Assembly (NCBI GenBank): GCA_010279815.1
Contig: QEOQ01000590.1
Location: 423,457 to 487,456 of the forward strand
DNA length: 64,000 nucleotides
Reading direction: 5' to 3'
From: Brachionus plicatilis
Taxonomy: Eukaryota > Rotifera > Eurotatoria > Ploima > Brachionidae
The notes beneath the pieces are model-generated. The model was not told the DNA's origin. It saw only the letters and a program-made list of their open reading frames with translations, and searched no databases. Positions 1-11,033 of this stretch are shown here, piece by piece (within the stretch, counting starts at the first letter, position 1; each line of letters starts with the position of its first letter). Position numbers and translations under genes: made by a program.

Positions 1-925
1 AGGATCATTTGAGATAAATTCCGATGAACTTGGCACTGATTCAGTTAAATTTGCAGTCGAATTATAATCAAGTGGATACAAAACACCTTTGTATTTGTTA
101 ATCGATGAAGCTACCATTAAACTCACTATAGCATATGTTCCTATGATATAAAATTCATTTAAATGTGAACAATTTTTACAAATTTGTTTTTCCCTAATGA
201 TTTTCGAAATCTATAATAAAATTATTAATGTGATTAAAAAGTGGATTAAGGGTTTTCAAAGAAGTTAAAAAAAAAACATGTCATTAAAAAAATAAGGCTG
301 AAAAAAAGGCGCAAGTTGTTCGGTTCGATGCCTTGGTGGTTATCCACTTAAATTATTTTTTAATTTAAAAATAAAGAGAAGTAATTATAAATAAAAATAA
401 TTAAAAAAAAATTTTTAACCTGTTGATAAATGGCGAGAAGTTCCGAGCAGAACATATAGTAAAACATTGATGAATGAGACATAAAGCCCATTAATGGCTG
501 GCAAACCCGCCATCAATGAATAAGCAAGTCCTTTTGGTGAAGAGACATTGATTTTTGAGGAGAGTTTTTTTTTAAAGTTTTTTACCTTGGGGTATATGAA
601 CAATTCCAATAGTAAGGCCAGCAATCAAGTCTTTGAAAAAATTGTTTTTAAAGTTGTACTTTCTAATCCATTTAAAAAATGGGAATCGATCAAAAAAATA
701 AGTTTTCATGCAATCAGGTGTTGGATTGTAGTATTTTTTAAAATAATTGACCGAACTTTTGAGCACATTATCGCCTTTAACTTTATTATAACTAAATGTT
801 TGTTCGAGCTTTTTTTCACTGTAAATGTCAAAGTTTGAATTAGATCCATAGATTTCTTCGGTGTCCAGAATATTGCCTCCATAGATGGGCAATTGACTAG
901 ATGATTTTTTTTTATTTAAATTCAT
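1..925 (-). CDS. SLC26-family anion transporter, N-terminal part (runs off the window)
   Basis: SLC26 proteins are multipass membrane exchangers of sulfate, chloride, bicarbonate or oxalate. Three exons are visible: 925-586, 530-420 and 140-1, separated by GT-AG introns of 55 and 279 nt; phases 1 and 1 close. The first exon carries a cytoplasmic N-terminus ending in DLIAGLTIGIVHIPQG; the join gives the family's first-helix signature HIPQGLAYSLMAGLP, then NGLYVSF and GTSRHLSTGTYAIVSLM. The last visible stretch is a loop with NST and NLT N-glycosylation sequons, as expected for the extracellular loop after the second helix pair. The start is the first ATG of the frame. Transport core and STAS domain lie beyond position 1. 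Which SLC26 paralogue it is cannot be told. Confidence 0.88.
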
Positions 926-2756
926 GATTTAATGTTTTGAATTTTATCTCTGTTGAAGACAATTTATTAAAGTAATAAATTCAAACAAAAGAAAACTGTT
1001 TTTCTATTTTCAAAAATAAATTAAAATTATAAATTTTTTTCAATTTTATAGATAAATTTTGCTTTTCGAGCTAAAGTATACTCAGAATCTTTTGAATTAT
1101 CTTGTTAGCTTACAGCAATAAAACGGGCTTAACTGTGGACGCAAAACTCAACGTTTAATTAACGTCAAATTTATCTAACTAAATTATCTTTTTATTTTTG
1201 TTTAATTTCTAACTTTATTTATTGAAAGTCATGAGCTAAAACATTGATGATTGGATTGTGCAAAACGTTGCGTAATTTCACTCCGTAAGCATTTGTCACA
1301 AGTTTTGTTACAAGAAATTTTTATCATTTTGATTTAATCCATAAACATTTTAAAAAGTAGACCTTGGTAAATTTATTACCAATTTAAATTTTATCCAAAC
1401 TTTGAGCTTGAACTGATTTTTTTAAGATTTCGACCTATTTTAGATTGATAGTGCTTAAGAACTTTATAAAATGTAGGACGTTTTCTTAAAGAACATTCAT
1501 TATCAACTAAAAAGAATTATCAAATTATTCTCAAGGATACATTTATTGGACGAATGTTCTCAAAAATAATTTGCAAACGACTAAAAAGTTGACATTATTT
1601 TTAGGAATCCTTTGCTTTTAAAAAATTTAATATTTTTATTTGTTTATTATTAATTTTTTCTAAATTAAAAAATTTAAAGCTTTGATTATTCAAGCAATAA
1701 GATATCATATAAATATTTAGTTCTTAAAAATTTTTGATTTTTACTAAAAAACCTTGTTAAATCAATTAATTAAAAATCAAAAGAAGGAAGTAAATGAATA
1801 ATTTAGAAAATTCATGCTATCATGATTAAATCATATTCAGATTCTTCTGTATTTGTAGATTCTGATGTATGTTTCATGATTGTATTTTAAATTCAAATTA
1901 GAACTGTAAAATTTCTGATCTAGCTTCTGTATACTGTTCTGATTTGGCAAAAGACATTGATAAAATAGAAATAATTATTAGAAATATTTCTCCCTAGCGG
2001 AAGTCAAATTAAAAATTCTATCTTTTTTAACAAACAAAATCTTTAAAACAAAAGTTCCAGTTTCTTTCAAATAATAGCTTAATTTCAATTAAGACAGAAT
2101 TTTCAGTACAATCACCATTTTGATTGTAAGATGGTGCTAAATTTATTTAACTAAAATAGATAAAATTCGTAAATTATAGATGAATAACATTTATAAATTA
2201 AATGAATCTAGAGTATTTGAGGTGTTTCAATGTTTTTTTTGAAATTTTCCGAAGCTTTGATATTTTGATTAAATTTTTTCAAACTTTGCCGAGATCCCTA
2301 AAATTTTTTTAATTTGATTTCATCAATCATTTATTTTAAATTCAAAATTGCATAAAAAATTATTCATTAAACAATCGTTATAATTTCAAGTATAACATTG
2401 GAATAAAATTTTCATTAATTTTTTTTTCTATATTTTATTTATCAAAAATTTGGGGTTGTCAATGCTCCTTCAATTCTGCTTTTATCAGATAAATATTTAA
2501 GAGAAATATTTTTTCCCATTTTTTCAAAATAAAAATACTTCACTTGAAAATTTCATAACAATATAATTATTAAATAATTAATTAAAAAAATAAACGAATT
2601 TCACAAATTTTCATAAATGAAAAGTGGTTCGAAAACTTGATCTAAAAAGAAAAATAAACTTATTATTCTAAATCAATTTTAAATCATTGAAATAAGTTGA
2701 ATTTAAACAGAAAATAATTGATTAATTTTACTTAATAAGTATTTGAGGAAAGATTT
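926..2756. other. AT-rich intergenic stretch
   Basis: This is the 5' flank of the SLC26 gene. It is very AT-rich with poly-A and poly-T runs. I see no coding exon, RNA gene or clear repeat; it presumably holds the SLC26 promoter. Confidence 0.5.
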
Positions 2757-3025
2757 GGGCTTAATTTTTTGTGTTTGAATTACAGAATGTATTGAATGTT
2801 GAAATAACATAGAAAAAGTGCGATGTTTCAAATATTTTTTTCAGTTTCAAATAAAAATTGATTTTAAGTTAATATTGCAAACATGAAAAACTTTAATATG
2901 ATCCTTAAGATAATATTTGTAATTTAAAAAACTATCTAAGCTCTGTTTTGCATTTTTTCTTAATCGAGCATTTGTTAAAATAAATCAAACGAACTTTAAT
3001 TATCACTAAAGTAAGAATTTTTAAA

Positions 3026-3417
3026 GAAAAAAAAAGTTCGGTTTTATTCCAATATGAAAAACTGAGTGTTTTAAAAATTATTAAAAAAAATTTTCTTTTA
3101 AAATAAAAAACATCGCTTAAGCTAAAAATTGAAAAATGATAAATGAAGAAGTCTGTCAACGTTAAAAAAACGACCAGTCTCACTTTGATTTTTATGTTCT
3201 TGAACATGTTTTAAGACATCATTTTTAAATTCCAACGAGTATCTTTGCCTCCTTTTTTTATCGTCTTCTAGAGCATCAGTAACACCTATGTCTTCTTCAT
3301 TTATCATTTTTCAATTTTTAGCTTAAGCGATGTTTTTTATTTTAAAAGAAAATTTTTTTTAATAATTTTTAAAACACTCAGTTTTTCATATTGGAATAAA
3401 ACCGAACTTTTTTTTTT
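3026..3417. repeat. Foldback element, arms about 125 bp, with a Brinker-type DNA-binding fragment
   Basis: The arm at about 3026-3151 is repeated in inverted orientation at 3292-3417 almost without mismatch; both contain TTATTCCAATATGAAAAACT. The 140-bp loop reads on the minus strand (3307 down to about 3150) as a short peptide with RRQRYSLEFKNDVLKHVQEH, resembling the Brinker or Psq-like helix-turn-helix at the N-terminus of many pogo/Tigger-type transposases. The frame runs into the left arm and stops, so no complete transposase is present. It is likely a non-autonomous or decayed transposon that kept part of its DNA-binding exon. Confidence 0.6.
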
Positions 3418-3879
3418 GAAATTAGAATAAAAGCTAAATTTGACTTTAATGATTTTCAAAATTAACTCCACAATTTTTCAAAGATGTCCGTTATTTTTCA
3501 GCCTTTACTCCTGGAATAAGATGAATTTTAGCCTTTATAAATGGCTTAAAATATTAAATTCTCCTTTACTCCAGAAAATTAATTAAAATATATTATAACA
3601 TGTCGGGTATTGTCTTAATTCCAATAGTATAAAGAAGGAACTACAGTTTTATTCCTGGAGTTTTAATCAAGCGGTTACGGTATTACTGGAACAATTTTTT
3701 TTCCCAGGTTTTATTTATTTATTTATTTATTTCCCCAGGTTTTATGAACCATTAGTTCACCCAATATTAAAGTTTTTCACCTAATTTGACATTTGGTCAT
3801 TTAATTCTATTTTGGCTCATCTTTACGTGAACAAAAAAAATAGGTGAACTTATAGTTCACAAAATCCGAGAACAAGAAT

Positions 3880-5640
3880 ATGAATATGAATATGAAAGTG
3901 AGACTACAATCTGATATGAAAATCAGATGAAGAAGAATAACCAATGGGTTATTCGACTATAGTAGTATCATTTGCAGCCAATTGCTGAGATCTGAATTTG
4001 TCAAACTTGTCTTTGAATGCATTTGTTTATGTTGCAGAAACGACGGTGTCCGGTAGCTCATTCCATAAGGAAGCTACTCTGTTTGTGAAGAAGTTTTCTC
4101 TAGGTTTTGACAAGCAGAGTTGCTTCCTGGGTCTTGTTTTTTTACGTAGATTCATCGATGAGTGATTGATTTTTGGAGTTTGGTATGAATCTGCGAAGGC
4201 ATGCAGGTGAACAATGCTCTGTTTACTGACAATTTTGAAAAGTTGGATTGCATCACCTCTTTTTCTTATACTTTCAAGCGTAAGGATACCAATTTTGGCT
4301 AATCTTGATAGATAATTGAGATTTCTGAGACCAGGCACTAGTTTGGTAGCTCTACGTTGGACTTTTTCCAGCCTTCTATGTCTTTATTTTGCAAAGGATT
4401 CCAGGCTGCTGTACAGTATTCAAGATGCGGTCTTACAAACGCAGTGAAGAGTCTTCTAAAGTTGTCCGTTATCCAAAATTTAAAGGCATTGTTGAGTTGA
4501 GTAAGGACTCCATTAGCCATCTGGATTATCTTGTCTATCTGCTCAGTCCATTTGAGCTTACTATTTATCATAATACCTAAATCTCTTTCCACGGACGTCT
4601 GTTCTAACACATGACTGTGTGTAGCATCTTTTTTTTCATGGTCAAAGGTATTTGAAGGGGGGACAGGTAGAACGAAACATATAAAAAGAAAAAAAAAAAC
4701 ATATAACCAATTTTATAAAAAGATAAAAAACATAAATTCAAAATCCATTTTTTTTAATATTTTTAGTTTAATAAAATAGTTTTAGTTTAAAAAAAACATA
4801 TAATAAATTTAAAATTAAAGATAAAAAGCAAATGTTCAAATCCATTGCGAAAATAGACGAATTAACTTTTTCACGTAAATTTACAAGTATTTTAATACAT
4901 TTTTTATCATTATTAGTTCAAAAATTAAAAAACTAATAAATTTTTCAAATTCGAGAGTTTTAAATATTTCTTTAAACCATTCTTGAATTAGATTTAGTCT
5001 AAATTTGGTCTCATTTTAACTATTTAAGTTATTTTTTATATAACTTGTGTTTTATCTCTTTTTGATTTTTTATAGTTTATGTTTTTTTGTCTTTTCCATG
5101 TGTTTTTTTCTCTCTTTTTATGTTTTTTTCTACCTCACCCTTTGAAGGGTGCCTTTTGAGCCAAATCGCATAATTTTACATTTCTTTTGGTTAAACTTCA
5201 TATGCCAAGTGCCAGCCCAGTTAACTAAATTCTTAATAACTTCTTGAACAAGTTTCAAGTCAAGCGAATTACGTATTGTGGAGATAAGTTTACTGTCATC
5301 AGCAAAAAGTTTACATGCATTTCGTACTGATTCCGGCATGTCATTTATGAAAATGATAAACAGTAAGGGTCCAAGGACCGATCCTTGAGGCACACTACTA
5401 AGGACCTTTAGACATTTTGAGCTAGATTTACCAACAGTTACTCTTTGCGTTCTATTCGTAAGAAAATCTTTGAGCCAATTTAAAATTTTGCCCGAAAAGC
5501 CATAGCATTCAAGTTTGGCCAGCAGTAATTCGTGTACCACACTGTCGAAAGCCTTTGCAAAGTCAAGGAACACAACTAATGCTTGAAAACATCGGTTTAG
5601 GGCTTCAGTGATCAAGTCTTGTTTGCATAATAGGCAAACT
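3880..5640 (-). pseudogene. 5'-truncated non-LTR retrotransposon (jockey/CR1-like reverse transcriptase), broken
   Basis: On the minus strand 5615-5150 encodes reverse-transcriptase palm motifs: VFLDFAKAFDSV, then SSVPQGSVLGPLLFIIFIND, then the FADD catalytic box and HMKFNQKKCKIMRFG. Coding continues at 4610-4338 (VERDLGIMINSKLKWTEQ, FVRPHLEYCTAAWNP) and 4338-4027 (LRKKTRPRKQ, FFTNRVASLWNELPD), the usual C-terminus of jockey/CR1-type elements. The 3' end carries TATTCA-type tandem repeats near 3880-3897. The reading frame is split by a 482-bp MITE (4659-5140) and by at least one further frameshift, and the endonuclease part is missing. Dead copy. Confidence 0.85.
4659..5140. mobile_element. 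hAT-like MITE inserted in the LINE
   Basis: A 482-bp AT-rich insert splits the reverse-transcriptase frame. It is flanked by a perfect 8-bp direct repeat TTTGAAGG (4651-4658 and 5141-5148). Its ends form an imperfect inverted repeat of about 22 bp (GGGGACAGGTAGAACGAAAC on the left, GGGTGAGGTAGAAAAAAAC as the complement of the right end). An 8-bp duplication with short terminal inverted repeats and no coding capacity is what hAT-superfamily MITEs leave. Confidence 0.78.
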
Positions 5641-6065
5641 ATGGTTCACCTATCAGACTAGACCAAGTTTTTCAAAAATTGAATTTTAAGAAAAAACTAA
5701 ATGAATTTTTTATCTTTTTTTTCATTTTAATTATTTTTTATATTATTTTATCTTATTTAACTAAATTTTTAATTTTTTTGTTTTATATATTTTTATTCTG
5801 AAGGTTGGTAGAGGTATAGATAAATAAATAAATTATTTAAAAGTTAAATAAAGAATTTTATATATTTTTTTCAGATTTTCAAATAAAAATTAAGCTCATT
5901 CTATTTCAGTAAAGAGTTTAATTTCAAATATGAAAATGCTTGCAATATTAACATAAAATTATTTTTTATTTGAAACTGAAAAAAATATTTGAAACATCGC
6001 ACTTTTTCAATGTTATTTCAACATTGGATACATTTTGTAATTCAAATACCAAAAATTTAACCATT

Positions 6066-6460
6066 TTTTATATCAAAAAATATTGAATTTAAATAAAAAT
6101 TTGAAAATTATTTCAAAGATAATTTATTAACAAATGAATAGGAAAATTAAAAAAAAATTCTTATGTAGAAATCGATATTTTTGAAGAAATTAATATAGAA
6201 TTAATTTAGTTTTAATCTTAATACATTATGATCTAAAACAATTAATTTTAATTGAAATATTTTCATTTAATGAGCCTCTTTACATTAGAAATAAAATAAA
6301 ATAATAAAAAAATTTATTGAAAAAAAAAAATTCGATAATTCCTTAATCACCAGTTTTCAATTATTTTCCTAAAATAAACATCATTCTAACGATTAATTTT
6401 TATCGGTTTATTTGATAATAAATACTTATAGTACAAAATGTACATTCAAAACCGATAACT
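6066..6460. other. AT-rich spacer downstream of the GTPase-like gene
   Basis: Poly-A and poly-T rich, no coding signal. It presumably holds the 3' UTR of the minus-strand gene at 6461-7564. Confidence 0.4.
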
Positions 6461-7564
6461 CTAATCAACAAGTGATGTCTCCGAGGCAAGCAGTAGCCAT
6501 GACTTATTTTTTTTGTGAGATTTTTTATTCGAATTGTCCAAATTCTTTGAATTTTTCAAATCAGCTAATCTTCTTGAATTGTTAGAACCACATGTAACAA
6601 CATAAGTTCCAATACCGATCGCCAATCTGGATAATTTTGACTTGATCGTCAATGGTTCGCTGGTCTTGCCCGAATTTATCACAGGTACAGTTCTATTTTC
6701 CTCAATATTTACGAACGAGTTATTCTCGTAGTAAACAGAACTCAGGGGTTTTAGCTCGTTTACCTCCTTTCTCGACTTTCGAATTCTAAACGAATTGATA
6801 CGAGATGACTTCACTATTGGAATCAATTGTTTATTCACTTTGGCAAAATCTGTTGACACAATGCTTTTGACCAAAATATCGTAAGCAGTCAATGGATCTT
6901 TGGACTTTTTCTGGGGTGAAAAATCACTAAAAATTGAATATTGAATCAAATCTGAGCCGATAAGTTTTGCAAATTTTTTGAATGCAGCGAGATTAGTTTT
7001 CTGGTTATCTTGGTCATTGTGCAGCATGCCAGCTTTGTTTTTGGACAGTTTAGAAGTCGAGGATGTTGAGTTCACAGAGCAGGAGCGCTTTTTGAAAGAA
7101 TTCCGCGCAATGATTGTATTTTTTTTTTCAGTTTGGTCCTCACTTGTTTGCTTGCTGCTAGTGGTGTCACTTTTAAGACCAAGAAGAAGAAAATGTTTTT
7201 GTTTGTGTTTGTTTTTTTTGAAATCAATTTCCCATTTTGATTTGATCAATTCAAATGAGTTCATATCGTCCATGGCAAAACACAAGATTACACATTGGTA
7301 ATTTTCGGTATTTATGAACTGACTTGATGATATAATTTTGTTATTTACAATCAGATCAGCGTCGTTCAAGCATGTTTCAAGACTAATGTCATAATTTTCA
7401 ATCTCAATAATAACTTTTTCAAATTTAGTATTTAGGGTTTCGTAGGAATAAAGTTCTCTGGGACTATTGTCAGAACTTTTTGCACATTTGGGAAATTGCT
7501 CCATAAATGATGTCTTGCCTATTCCGGCTTGACCGATCATCATGCATTTTACTTTATTTGACAT
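6461..7564 (-). CDS. Divergent Ras-superfamily GTPase-like protein with long C-terminal extension
   Basis: A single-exon frame of 367 aa. The N-terminus has a beta-strand followed by an intact P-loop, GQAGIGKTSF (residues 11-20). A Rho/Ras-like core follows: YQCVILCFAMDDMNSFELIKSKW resembles strand 4 and the following helix, and HFLLLGLKSD sits where NKxD should be, but the Asn is replaced (LKSD). No recognisable DxxG switch-II motif is visible. FKKFAKLIGSD matches the helix before the G5 strand. The last 130 residues are basic and Ser/Asn-rich with no CaaX box. It probably binds nucleotide poorly or atypically. The family assignment is firm only for the P-loop fold; the subfamily is unknown. 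Confidence 0.6.
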   Translation of the reverse strand: MSNKVKCMMIGQAGIGKTSFMEQFPKCAKSSDNSPRELYSYETLNTKFEKVIIEIENYDISLETCLNDADLIVNNKIISSSQFINTENYQCVILCFAMDDMNSFELIKSKWEIDFKKNKHKQKHFLLLGLKSDTTSSKQTSEDQTEKKNTIIARNSFKKRSCSVNSTSSTSKLSKNKAGMLHNDQDNQKTNLAAFKKFAKLIGSDLIQYSIFSDFSPQKKSKDPLTAYDILVKSIVSTDFAKVNKQLIPIVKSSRINSFRIRKSRKEVNELKPLSSVYYENNSFVNIEENRTVPVINSGKTSEPLTIKSKLSRLAIGIGTYVVTCGSNNSRRLADLKNSKNLDNSNKKSHKKNKSWLLLASETSLVD

Positions 7565-10500
7565 TGTTTAAAATAAATCAAATCTAAAAACAGAAATATT
7601 TTTTAATTTATAAAAAAAATTTACTCGTGCCCAATGTTCGCTGCTAGGGAATTATTCGAAGACTGCTTTTAAGAATATTTTTGGAATCTAGTCAATTAAA
7701 ATTATCATCGTTTTGAATTTAAAACATTTTAAATCATTAAATTTTTAGATCAGGATGATTACTTTATTTATATAGAAAATTGTTGATCTAACAATTAGAT
7801 CATATAATTTAAAATAAAATAAAAATAAGTGATCACCTTTCAAATTAAAATTTTACACGGATTTAATAAATTCAAAAAAAACATCTTATTTTTCATTTTA
7901 AAATCTTAATTACCAAATACTATATTATAGCAAATAAAAATGCAAGCTGATGACTTGGCATGATTAACAATAAAATATGATTCTTTGGGCGTATCTCAGC
8001 AAATAGTCAGTTAATCTGGAATTTTAAGGAATTCTCAAATTATTGAAAGCATTTGGTATTTTGAATATATCCTCAAGAGTCTGTAAAACAAATTTATTTT
8101 AAGTATTTCAAATATTTTTCTTTTCCCTAGTCTGTTTAAATAATCTGCGAAAAAAATCGATAAATTTTTATGTATGATCTAATAGAAAAAAATAAAAACT
8201 GTATAAAACTGGAAAGCGTTTGTTTAGGCAAAATCTGAAAAATTTTATTTAAGATTACTTCATCTTTATTTTAAAATTAAGACGACTACAAACAGAAATT
8301 TGATTTTAAGTTATTTATCGTGTTGTTATAGTTTCATACAGCCCTAAAAGTGTATCTGCAAATATCCAATTTTTAGATTTTTTTGGCATATATTAAACGC
8401 CTACCATTGTTAATTTTGAACATAATTGAAACCCAATATTCGATAAAAAAATTCCCTAGCTAGCTAATTAATCGATAATTTCACCCACTTAGTCAAGCAT
8501 TTGTCAAAAAATTAAAAACATTTTATCTATTAATTGAAAATTTGAAAAATTAAATCTCAAATATTCTAAATAGTAATTTTTCTTTCCGGACTGATCTAAT
8601 TAAAAAAATGTAAAGCATTCAATTGGATTTTAAATGTTACAAAAAAGCCGAAAAAAATGTTAATACGAAAAAAAAAATTCTAAAAAAATTTTAAATTCTA
8701 GCATATTTTAGCATCTTAAATTTTATAAAATATTATTTATTAAAAAATTTATTATAAAAAATGTTTAATCCTGTGCAAGCATATTTTTTCAAAATCATGC
8801 TCTTGTAATTAGATAATTCCTTTAAAAAAAAATTAATTACTCGCTTTATTTTATTTTCAGAAATCGTTTATTTATACAAGTTGACGTTATCTTAAATATT
8901 AATTAGGATTTAATAAAATCTATTCATTTAATTTGAAAAAAAAAAAAATTTATTTAAGAATCTTAATAAAAATGAGTTCCTAATTAGTTAGCTCAACAGA
9001 AATTATGTAAGAGCATTTCTTTCTTAAATCAAGATTTGAAAACAAATACTAAAAAAGCACAGTTTTAAATATTTTTCGTTTTTGATCATACGATGTATTT
9101 CGATGTTTATTTGCCTACAGACTCTTGTGCGTTTTCAGTCTTACTCAATTTATGAATGATACCCTTGAGTTAATAATTTCAATTTTCTCTAAGCTCTAAG
9201 TACTAATTTAAAAATGTCACCAAGCTATTAAAATTTATAATTTCATTAACAATTTGAATATGTTAAATTTGATTGAATCTCGCCAGTAGCTAAAAACATT
9301 ATATACTCTGATTTTAGAAATTTTACTGGTATTCTGATTCAATTTTTTTTTTACCTTAAAACAACATCATGTTTTCAATCTCTATAAAAAAATTTAACAA
9401 AATCACACCTTTATAATTTTGAATAGAAAAAAAAATAACGATAGAAAGTTTTGATAAAATTCTAGTTTCTGTTTTTTTTTACTATTTTTTTAATAAATTT
9501 TTGTATTAATTTAAATTGATGGAAATCAACTGACTTATCTTGATACTTCGTTCGTCTTTACTTTTGTCAATCTAGTTTAAAAATAATATATTTTTAAATT
9601 CAAAACACTTAAATATTGTTCTTATCTTTCTTTTTGGAAATGCTGATCTATTTAATTTATACAATTAAAAAAAATGATAAAAAATTTTAAAATAACACTT
9701 TAAAAAACTTGTTTAGCTGTTTTTTTTTACAAAAACTGCTATGGGATTTGAATTTTGAAATATTTTAATTGAAGATATGGTTTATTCATTATGTTTTCTA
9801 AAGCCAAATTTAACTTTTGGATCGAGTTCCTGATTAAATAAAATAAATAAAAATCAAGCTATTTTTAAGGACGCAATCAAAAAAAAATGTTGAAAATCAG
9901 TTCGTGCGTCATTATATTAATAAGCTAAAAAAATCATTATTCTCATTTTAATTTTTAAATTAAACTATAATTAAATATTAAAAATTAATAATTTAGAGAT
10001 TTTATACTTAACGTAATTTAGTTACAATAATATAAAGCGTTTTTGATATTTTTGAGTTACGGACATTTAATTTTGGGTAATTAATTTTGAATTTTTTTAA
10101 AAATGGATTTCTATTTTTTAATCTAACCGATTAATTTTATAACTTAACATATTTATTTCATCTAAGATCAGTGATAACAAGTGCAATAGAAATTAATTTA
10201 GATATCAAAGATAAGTATATTCAAAAAAAAAAAAAAGAACTTTGAAAAAAAACAGCCGAAAATTGTAGAAAAAATAAACTTTTAATTAAAGTGAATTTAT
10301 CTTTTAATCATTTATATCTTAATTAGTATGAAGTATTTTGATTAATCAATTTTTTTTATCATGATTGAGTATTTTTTAAAAAAGAAAGTTTATACTTGGA
10401 AAAATTATTTATTAGTGTAAACCCACGCAGGCATTAGCTCGAATTAGATTTTGAAGAGTTGCTCTAACTTCAACTCAAATGAGATCTAAAATCTATTTTG

Positions 10501-11033
10501 TTTTTGATTTAAATTTAATGAAAAAAATTAAAAAATAAACATAATTTAGATAATTTATTAATATAGCTGATAAAATATTTTTTTTAAAAAAATAAAATTT
10601 AAAAAAAAATTAATAATAAATATAATTTTAAATTTATAAAATTTTGATCAAATACAAAACATCACGATTGTAAATAAATTTAATCGAAAATAAATAAATT
10701 TTACAAAAAATTTTAAATTATTATTCGTTTAGGATTTTCTTTAAAAAAAAAAATATACACAGATGGCAACCGCAAAGTCTCAGCACATTTATCATTTGAC
10801 CGAAATCGTTTTAAACTAGTCAAATTCAATTTGTCTCTGGACTAATAAACAAACGTTTCCAGCACTTTTATTACGAGCCCAACGGATCCAAGAATCCTTC
10901 CATGACTAGTCATTTAAAAGGGCTACGGATACTTAAAGGAATCATTTTTAAAACAACAATTATAAAACAATTATGGACTTTTTTCTTCTAGTAAACAATA
11001 ACAAAAAAAAAACTGCACCTAAATTTACACGAG
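7565..11033. other. Long AT-rich intergenic region without visible genes
   Basis: About 3.5 kb, mostly A/T with homopolymer runs, read on both strands. I find no exon, RNA gene or clear terminal repeat. The right end (about 10750-11033) is a little less AT-rich and is probably the 3' UTR of the BCR/ABR gene. Confidence 0.45.

Larger units (their letters stand above)
2757..6065. mobile_element. Composite element bounded by long inverted repeats
   Basis: About 130 bp at 2757-2895 reappears inverted at 5930-6065 with only scattered mismatches; a shared core reads AAAAAGTGCGATGTTTCAAA. The arms are 3 kb apart and enclose a foldback with a DNA-binding-domain fragment (3026-3417) and a LINE relic (about 3880-5640). 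This fits an old DNA transposon with long terminal inverted repeats whose interior was partly replaced by later insertions. Two independent inverted copies of one MITE would look similar. No target-site duplication was identified. Confidence 0.55.
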
